Shown here: positions 6,133 to 10,476 of the stretch, piece after piece
How positions within the stretch are numbered: position 1 is the stretch's first letter
Layout: each line of letters starts with the position of its first letter
The notes under the pieces: generated by a model
The model's database searches: none
What the model was told of the DNA's origin: nothing
The model's input: the letters and a program-made list of their open reading frames with translations, nothing else
From: Bacteroidales bacterium UBA5281
GTDB taxonomy: Bacteria; Bacteroidota; Bacteroidia; Bacteroidales; Lentimicrobiaceae
Assembly: GCA_002410555.1 (NCBI GenBank)
Contig: DHSR01000021.1
Span: forward strand, 1 to 10,476
DNA: 10,476 nucleotides
Reading direction: 5' to 3'
Position numbers and translations under genes: made by a program

Positions 6133-8763
6133 ATGAAGTTGTATACCCGTTTTCCTGCATTTCTCCTACTTCTTATTTCGTTCAGTTTGCAAGCCCAGAT
6201 CAGGGTAGGCGATGACCTTAGCGACATCGATTACGCCAGGCCCCGGCAATATATTATTGGAGGAGTTACCATTACCGGAGTACAGTACCTTGATCACGAT
6301 GTACTTATTATGCTTTCGGGTCTTCAGGTGGCTGATAAGATTGAAATTCCCGGCGAAAAAATTCGTAGAGCCATTGAGAAACTCTGGGAACAGGGCCTTT
6401 TCGAAAATGTACGCATCTCAGCTACCAAATTTAGTGGTGAACTCGTTTTCCTGAATATTGAACTGCAGGAAAGACCGCGCCTGGAAAGGTTTTCTTTTAA
6501 AGGGATTAAAAAATCAGAAGCCGATGATCTGCGCGAGAAAATAAAACTGGTGAAAGGAGATGTGGTTACTGAAAATGTGATCAACCGTACCACCAATATC
6601 ATTAAAAAGCATTATACCGGCAAAGGTTTTCTCAACGCACAGGTAAATATTACTCAGTCGCGTGATACAATTCGTCCCAATCAGGTTAGCCTTATCATCA
6701 ATATTGATAAGAAGAATAAAGTACGTATTGATGCCATCCACTTTTATGGAAACAAAGAGATATCAGACATGACCCTGAAGCGCACCTTGAAAGATACCAA
6801 GGAAAGAGGTATATTTAAACCTTTCAGGGCATTGGATCAACTGATATTTAAAGTGCCTGTAAAGGTACTTTCTTTCAACCCCGATACTATTTTTAATGCG
6901 TTAACCAGTGTGGGAACAAATAACTTCCGGATAAGGATCTTTAAAGGAAGTAAATTTATCCGGGATGATTATAACGCCGACCTGCGCAAACTGATTTCCA
7001 AATATAACGACGAAGGCTACAGAGATGCCACAATCGTTAAGGATACTGTTTATCGCAGCGGGCCTAAATCTATTGATATAGATATCCATATTAGCGAAGG
7101 TCGCAGATATTATTTTGGTGACATCAAATGGGTAGGAAATACCAAGTATACTGCGGAGCAGCTCAATGAAGTGCTGAAAATTAAACGCGGAGATGTGTAT
7201 AATCAGAGTGAGCTGGAAGCCAACCTGAATTATAATCCCAACGAAATAGACATCAGTACCCTGTATCTGGATGATGGTTATCTTTTCTTTCAGGTGAATC
7301 CTGTTGAAGTGAGGGTGGTTAATGATACCATTGATCTGGAAATGCGTATCCGCGAAGGAAAGCAGGCCACCATCAATAAAGTGAGTGTAAAGGGCAACAC
7401 CCGCACCAACGATCATGTGGTAATGCGTGAATTGCGTACCCGGCCGGGGCAATTGTTCAGCCGGAGCGACATTATCCGCACCACGCGTGAATTGGCCCAG
7501 TTGCGTTATTTTGATCCGGAGAAGATTGTGCCCACGCCCATCCCCAATCCAGCGGATGGTACCGTAGATATAGAATATAAAGTAGAGGAAACCTCTGCCG
7601 ACCAGATAGAACTCTCGGGCGGATGGGGCTATGGACGTATAGTTGGTACCCTCGGGCTCTCCTTCAATAACTTTTCAGCCCGCAATATATTTAAGGGCAG
7701 TGCCTGGCGTCCGGTACCCACCGGCGATGGCCAGAAATTATCGCTCAGGTTGCAATCCTATGGTAGAGGATACATCAGCTACAGTGCCTCCTTTACCGAA
7801 CCATGGTTGGGTGGTAAAAAGCCAAACTCATTCAGCGTAAGCTATTTCCATTCGCTATACAGCAACATGGGTACCCTGGAACGGGAACAAATCGACCGTT
7901 ATTTCAAAATTGATGGCGTTCAGGTGATGCTTGGCAAACGCCTGGCCTGGCCCGACGATTACTTTACACTGGTTCAACGGGTGAGCCTGCAAATGTACCG
8001 GCTTAAAAATTACAACACCTTTTCGTTTGGTTCAGGCACAGGACAATACAATAATTTTAGTTACGGCCTTACTTTCGCCCGAAATTCCATCGATAGTCCT
8101 ATTTTTCCCAGATCGGGCAGTGAAGTTTCTGCCAGCCTGGATCTTACCCCACCATACTCTCTTTTCAGCAATAAGGATTATAAATCCATGCCGGATGAGG
8201 AACGTTTCAAATGGATTGAATATCACAAATGGAAGTTTAACTTCTCACTGTACCGGCAGATAGTGGGCAATCTTGTACTGAGTGCCCGTACCAAGTATGG
8301 TTTTTTGGGTGCTTACAACACGGATATAGGAATTACTCCATTCGACCGTTTTTATCTGGGTGGTGACGGACTTTCGGGCTACAATAATCTGGACGGACGT
8401 GAAATCATTGGAATGAGAGGTTATACCAACGAATCCCTCACCCCTGATTCTTACCTGGGTAGAAATGTAAGCGGAGGAACCATTTTTAACAAAACAACCC
8501 TTGAACTCAGATATCCGCTTTCGCTGAATCCCAGTGCAACCATTTATGTAATGGGTTTTGTGGAAGCAGGCAATGCATGGAAGGATTTTAAGGCCTTTGA
8601 TCCATTTACACTTAAACGTACTGCCGGAGTTGGGGTCAGGGTATTTCTGCCCATGTTTGGCTTACTTGGATTGGATTGGGGTTATGGATTTGACGATATT
8701 TACGGATTGCCCTCTGCCAATAAAGGTCAGTTCCACTTCTCCATCAACCAGAGCATTGATTAA
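6133..8763 (+). CDS. bamA: Outer membrane protein assembly factor BamA
   Basis: BamA is the essential Omp85 insertase that folds beta-barrel proteins into the outer membrane. The 876-residue precursor has a signal peptide (1-21, ending LQA, with Q22 next). Five POTRA domains follow: P1 about 36-112, P2 113-193, P3 194-323, P4 324-409 and P5 410-486. The C-terminal barrel is about 490-876. The lid-loop VRGF motif appears as MRGY (R762, G763, Y764), and LPMFGLLGLDWGYGFD matches the penultimate barrel strands. P3 is long: about 40 extra residues (roughly 230-270) separate LKDTKERGIFK from KFIRDDYNADL. The protein ends FHFSINQSID, without the usual terminal aromatic residue of an outer-membrane beta-signal. 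It follows uppS by eight bases with no Shine-Dalgarno sequence and precedes two Skp-type chaperone genes, which fits its role. Confidence 0.95.
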   Translation: MKLYTRFPAFLLLLISFSLQAQIRVGDDLSDIDYARPRQYIIGGVTITGVQYLDHDVLIMLSGLQVADKIEIPGEKIRRAIEKLWEQGLFENVRISATKFSGELVFLNIELQERPRLERFSFKGIKKSEADDLREKIKLVKGDVVTENVINRTTNIIKKHYTGKGFLNAQVNITQSRDTIRPNQVSLIINIDKKNKVRIDAIHFYGNKEISDMTLKRTLKDTKERGIFKPFRALDQLIFKVPVKVLSFNPDTIFNALTSVGTNNFRIRIFKGSKFIRDDYNADLRKLISKYNDEGYRDATIVKDTVYRSGPKSIDIDIHISEGRRYYFGDIKWVGNTKYTAEQLNEVLKIKRGDVYNQSELEANLNYNPNEIDISTLYLDDGYLFFQVNPVEVRVVNDTIDLEMRIREGKQATINKVSVKGNTRTNDHVVMRELRTRPGQLFSRSDIIRTTRELAQLRYFDPEKIVPTPIPNPADGTVDIEYKVEETSADQIELSGGWGYGRIVGTLGLSFNNFSARNIFKGSAWRPVPTGDGQKLSLRLQSYGRGYISYSASFTEPWLGGKKPNSFSVSYFHSLYSNMGTLEREQIDRYFKIDGVQVMLGKRLAWPDDYFTLVQRVSLQMYRLKNYNTFSFGSGTGQYNNFSYGLTFARNSIDSPIFPRSGSEVSASLDLTPPYSLFSNKDYKSMPDEERFKWIEYHKWKFNFSLYRQIVGNLVLSARTKYGFLGAYNTDIGITPFDRFYLGGDGLSGYNNLDGREIIGMRGYTNESLTPDSYLGRNVSGGTIFNKTTLELRYPLSLNPSATIYVMGFVEAGNAWKDFKAFDPFTLKRTAGVGVRVFLPMFGLLGLDWGYGFDDIYGLPSANKGQFHFSINQSID

Positions 8764-8801
8764 AAAGAAGTGTTAATAATGTTGCGGTAATGTTTAAACA
8801 T

Positions 8802-8825
8802 CTCAACAACTCAACGCCTCAACGA
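8802..8825. repeat. Three-copy 8-base tandem repeat (CTCAACnn)
   Basis: CTCAACAA, CTCAACGC and CTCAACGA lie end to end, sharing CTCAAC in each octamer. They occupy the 155-base gap between bamA and the first skp gene, just after the 10-base palindrome TGTTTAAACA (8791-8800). No TAnnTTTG box or terminator is evident in this gap. The repeat may be a slippage product or a binding array; nothing in the sequence settles which. Confidence 0.5.
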
Positions 8826-8905
8826 ATAAACAATTAAAAACATGGCAGGTTTTTTGTTAGCAATAACGTTTAATAATCATTTTCACTAACCATAGCCTTA
8901 AAAAC

Positions 8906-8910
8906 GGAGG
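8906..8910 (+). promoter_or_regulatory. Strong Shine-Dalgarno sequence (GGAGG) before skp1
   Basis: GGAGG ends eight bases before the ATG at 8919, an ideal spacing. Other genes in this window have AT-rich leaders without a clear Shine-Dalgarno sequence, as is usual in Bacteroidetes. It confirms the start and suggests efficient translation of this chaperone. Confidence 0.7.
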
Positions 8911-8918
8911 ATTAAAAA

Positions 8919-9446
8919 ATGAAAAGAGTATTCATCATTCTAATAACTATGATGGTATTTGCACCTTTTGCAAATGCCCAGAAATTCGCTTACGTTGATA
9001 GTGAATTCATTATGGAAAACATTCCCGAATACACTGATGCCAAAGCGGAAATTGACGAGCTGTCTTTAACATGGCAACGCGAAATTGAGGCAAAGTTTGC
9101 TGAAATTGATCAGCTTTATAAGAGTTTTAAAGCCGAAGCCGTGTTATTGCCAGATGACATTAAGAACAAACGCGAAGAGGAGATCATCGCAAAGGAAAGA
9201 GCAGCCAAAGACCTGCAAAAGAAACGGTTTGGCAGTGATGGTGACCTTTTTAAACGCCGCCAGGAATTAATCAGACCCATTCAGGAGAAAATTTATGGCG
9301 CCATTGAATCGTTGGCAGCTTCCGAAAACTACGCCGTAATATTTGATAAAGCCGGCAGTGTATCCATGATGTATTCCAATCCCCGTTACGATATCAGCGA
9401 AGAAGTACTCGATAAGCTGGGATACTCTTACAAAAGTCGTCAGTAA
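8919..9446 (+). CDS. Skp/OmpH family periplasmic chaperone, first paralogue
   Basis: This is a 175-residue precursor of the Skp (OmpH) family, periplasmic trimeric chaperones that hold unfolded outer-membrane proteins on the way to BamA. The signal peptide is residues 1-20 (ending ANA), with Q21 first in the mature protein. The mature start KFAYVDSEFIMENIPEY is the usual first strand and helix. Residues about 38-125 are highly charged and helical, with the heptad-like character of the Skp coiled-coil tentacles. The C-terminal part (YGAIESLAASENYAVIFDKAGSVSMMYSNP) returns to the body domain. Length is typical. It follows bamA by 155 bases and precedes a second, divergent member. The strong GGAGG ribosome site sets it apart. 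Family assignment is firm; which client proteins each paralogue serves cannot be read from sequence. Confidence 0.93.
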   Translation: MKRVFIILITMMVFAPFANAQKFAYVDSEFIMENIPEYTDAKAEIDELSLTWQREIEAKFAEIDQLYKSFKAEAVLLPDDIKNKREEEIIAKERAAKDLQKKRFGSDGDLFKRRQELIRPIQEKIYGAIESLAASENYAVIFDKAGSVSMMYSNPRYDISEEVLDKLGYSYKSRQ

Positions 9447-9475
9447 ACATTAACCTGCTGCAAAGGGCAAATGGG

Positions 9476-9504
9476 TTTGTAAATCGGAAAATTTACTACA
9501 TTTG
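9476..9504 (+). promoter_or_regulatory. Complete Bacteroidetes-type promoter for skp2 (TTTG, 17 bases, TACATTTG)
   Basis: A -33 element TTTG (9476-9479) is separated by 17 bases from a -7 element TACATTTG (9497-9504). Both elements and the spacing fit the primary sigma factor consensus of the phylum, and this is the only promoter in the window where both halves are visible. It ends 34 bases before the ATG at 9539, so a leader of roughly 25-30 bases is expected. Confidence 0.7.
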
Positions 9505-9538
9505 CGCGGCAATTGATCATAAATTTTTAAATCTTAAC

Positions 9539-10054
9539 ATGAAAACCACTTCAAAAATCATTCTTATCCTGGCCATTGCTTTAACCAGCATGCAGGTTAG
9601 TGCCCAAAAATCCCAGAAATTGGGGCACATCAATTTCGCTGCACTCTATGAGTTGATGCCCGGGCAGGATTCAGTGCGGAAAGTATTTGCTGCATATCAG
9701 GAGCAGCTTCAGTCTCAGTTTCAGGCCATGCAAGCCGAATATGAAACAAAAGTATCCGATTACCAGACTAACCTGGCTTCAATGTCCAACATCATTAAAC
9801 AAACCAAGGAAAAGGAAATAGTGGATTTGCAGCGCCGCATTCAGGATTTTCAGCAAACCGCCCAGGAAGATTTGCAGGATAAAGAGGAAGAACTGACCGC
9901 GCCCATTATCAACAGAGCCCGCGATGCAGTAAAGGATGTAGCCAAAGAGAACGGATTCACCTTTATATTTAATTCTACTGAAGGTTTATTGCTGTATACC
10001 GAAAATGCAGACGATATCATGCCTCTGGTTAAGAAAAAATTAGGCCTCAAGTAA
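9539..10054 (+). CDS. Skp/OmpH family periplasmic chaperone, second paralogue
   Basis: This is a 171-residue precursor. The signal peptide is residues 1-22 (ending VSA), with Q23 next. The mature start KLGHINFAALYELMPGQDSVRKVF matches the Skp/OmpH N-terminus. Residues about 45-130 are rich in Gln, Glu and Lys (AYQEQLQSQFQAMQAEYETK and onwards), as expected for the coiled-coil arms. The end (VAKENGFTFIFNSTEGLLLYTENADDIMPLVKKKLGLK) is the conserved C-terminal strand and helix. It is clearly divergent from the upstream paralogue, so the pair is an old duplication. It has its own complete promoter and is the last gene before the terminator at 10076, so it can be expressed without skp1. In many Bacteroidetes murI follows; here a convergent cold-shock gene does. 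Confidence 0.93.
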   Translation: MKTTSKIILILAIALTSMQVSAQKSQKLGHINFAALYELMPGQDSVRKVFAAYQEQLQSQFQAMQAEYETKVSDYQTNLASMSNIIKQTKEKEIVDLQRRIQDFQQTAQEDLQDKEEELTAPIINRARDAVKDVAKENGFTFIFNSTEGLLLYTENADDIMPLVKKKLGLK

Positions 10055-10075
10055 TTTTTGTTTTTCTCCTGTAAT

Positions 10076-10103
10076 AAAAAAGCCACCCCGGGGTGGCTTT
10101 TTT
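10076..10103. terminator. Intrinsic terminator, perfectly symmetric (bidirectional)
   Basis: Six A residues, GCCACCCC, GGGGTGGC and six T residues form an uninterrupted 28-base palindrome starting 21 bases after the skp2 stop. A GC-rich 8-base arm pair followed by a T tract is a classical intrinsic terminator. The hairpin must open a few central pairs for its loop. The A tract on the other side makes it active for the opposite strand too, so it also backs up the cold-shock gene's terminator. Confidence 0.92.
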
Positions 10104-10115
10104 ACTAGGAGAGTT

Positions 10116-10130
10116 CAGGCTATGGGCCTG
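10116..10130. other. Small hairpin between the convergent terminators
   Basis: CAGGC (10116-10120) pairs with GCCTG (10126-10130) around a five-base loop. It lies in the 30 bases between the two terminators. No T tract follows directly. It may simply add structure to read-through transcripts. Confidence 0.3.
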
Positions 10131-10133
10131 GTC

Positions 10134-10162
10134 AAAAAAAAGCTCCGTGAATAACGGAGCTT
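10134..10162 (-). terminator. Intrinsic terminator of the cold-shock gene
   Basis: Read on the minus strand, AAGCTCCGT (10162-10154) and ACGGAGCTT (10148-10140) pair around the five-base loop TATTC (10153-10149), and the T tract runs through 10134. It begins 24 bases after the cold-shock stop codon. Stem, loop and T tract are all present, so it is a confident intrinsic terminator for the minus-strand gene. Confidence 0.9.
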
Positions 10163-10185
10163 AAGTTAATTATATGCCGGAGAGA

Positions 10186-10377
10186 TTAAATCACTTTGAC
10201 ATTTACTGCGTTTAATCCTTTTCTGCCTTCCTGAAGGTCAAAGGATACCTGATCGTTTTCCCTGACTTCGTCTATCAGGCCCGATGCGTGAACAAAATAT
10301 TCCTGTTCTGAATCGTCGTCTTTAATAAATCCAAAACCTTTCGAATCGTTGAAAAATTTTACTGTTCCTGTACTCAT
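10186..10377 (-). CDS. Cold-shock domain protein (CspA family)
   Basis: This is a 63-residue single-domain cold-shock protein, a small OB-fold that binds single-stranded RNA and DNA and is thought to melt mRNA structure. It begins GTVKFFNDSKGFGFI, with RNP1 at KGFGFI (13-18), and has the RNP2-like motif YFVHAS (27-32); most homologues have V or I where this has Y27. The ending GRKGLNAVNVKVI matches the family. It is convergent with the envelope cluster and separated from it by facing terminators, so the two are transcriptionally independent. A TATCTTTG box lies 29 bases upstream on its strand. The short leader lacks the long 5' untranslated region of the E. coli cspA type. Whether it is induced by cold cannot be told from sequence. 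Confidence 0.95.
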   Translation of the reverse strand: MSTGTVKFFNDSKGFGFIKDDDSEQEYFVHASGLIDEVRENDQVSFDLQEGRKGLNAVNVKVI

Positions 10378-10406
10378 GATGTGTTTAATTAATTTTTGAT
10401 GAACTG

Positions 10407-10414
10407 CAAAGATA
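10407..10414 (-). promoter_or_regulatory. -7 promoter box for the cold-shock gene (TATCTTTG on the minus strand)
   Basis: On the minus strand, 10414 down to 10407 reads TATCTTTG, a perfect TAnnTTTG box and the same octamer as at 101-108. It ends 29 bases before the ATG, implying a leader of about 20-25 bases. No -33 TTG is seen upstream, where the sequence is very AT-rich. The rest of 10415-10476 shows no gene. Confidence 0.6.
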
Positions 10415-10476
10415 CATTATTTTATTCATAATGAAGTTTTTATTTATTTATAACGGCAGAATCTTATTTTGATGTG

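Noticed and set aside
6901..7452. 183-codon open frame on the minus strand inside bamA
   Set aside because: It lies wholly antisense to the POTRA region of a firmly identified gene, and its translation has no recognisable domain. It is a frame shadow.
1..10476. Mobile element, phage, toxin-antitoxin or defence system
   Set aside because: No transposase, integrase, long terminal repeats or defence-type domains are present. All genes fit a conserved chromosomal cluster and have similar base composition by eye.

Overview
The window looks like a chromosomal segment from a member of the Bacteroidota (Bacteroidetes), probably near the Bacteroidales/Marinilabiliales. Four observations support this. 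Start codons are preceded by boxes of the form TAnnTTTG, the phylum's characteristic -7 promoter element, and Shine-Dalgarno sequences are mostly absent. All five exported proteins have Ala-Gln at the predicted signal peptidase I site. The gene order NAD kinase, DUF6089 barrel protein, uppS, bamA, skp/ompH, skp/ompH is a conserved Bacteroidetes arrangement. I see no rRNA, tRNA, CRISPR array, insertion sequence or phage gene.

Layout: 1-181 holds only a leader and promoter. A deoxyhypusine-synthase-family gene (182-1156, +) stands alone and is followed by a 187-base spacer with two hairpin-forming elements. From 1344 to 10054 eight genes run on the + strand: a CBS/ACT-like sensor protein; a small single-POTRA Omp85 protein four bases behind it; NAD kinase; a DUF6089 outer-membrane barrel protein; undecaprenyl diphosphate synthase (uppS); BamA; and two Skp/OmpH periplasmic chaperones. 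Promoter-like boxes precede the CBS gene, NAD kinase, DUF6089 and the second Skp gene, so this is probably several overlapping transcription units rather than one operon. A perfect bidirectional terminator (10076-10103) closes the cluster. It faces a second terminator that belongs to a convergent cold-shock protein gene (10186-10377, -).

Functionally the cluster is about the cell envelope. UppS makes the lipid carrier for peptidoglycan and surface glycans. BamA inserts outer-membrane barrels, and the Skp proteins chaperone those barrels through the periplasm. The small Omp85 protein and the DUF6089 protein are themselves predicted outer-membrane barrels. NAD kinase supplies NADP(H).

This is mostly a housekeeping region and I do not see a wholly new system. 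The points most worth a second look are the altered active site of the deoxyhypusine-synthase-like enzyme, the CBS/ACT protein coupled to a second Omp85 protein, an insertion in BamA POTRA3 together with a non-aromatic BamA C-terminus, the uniform Ala-Gln signal-peptide junctions, and the different expression signals of the two Skp paralogues.
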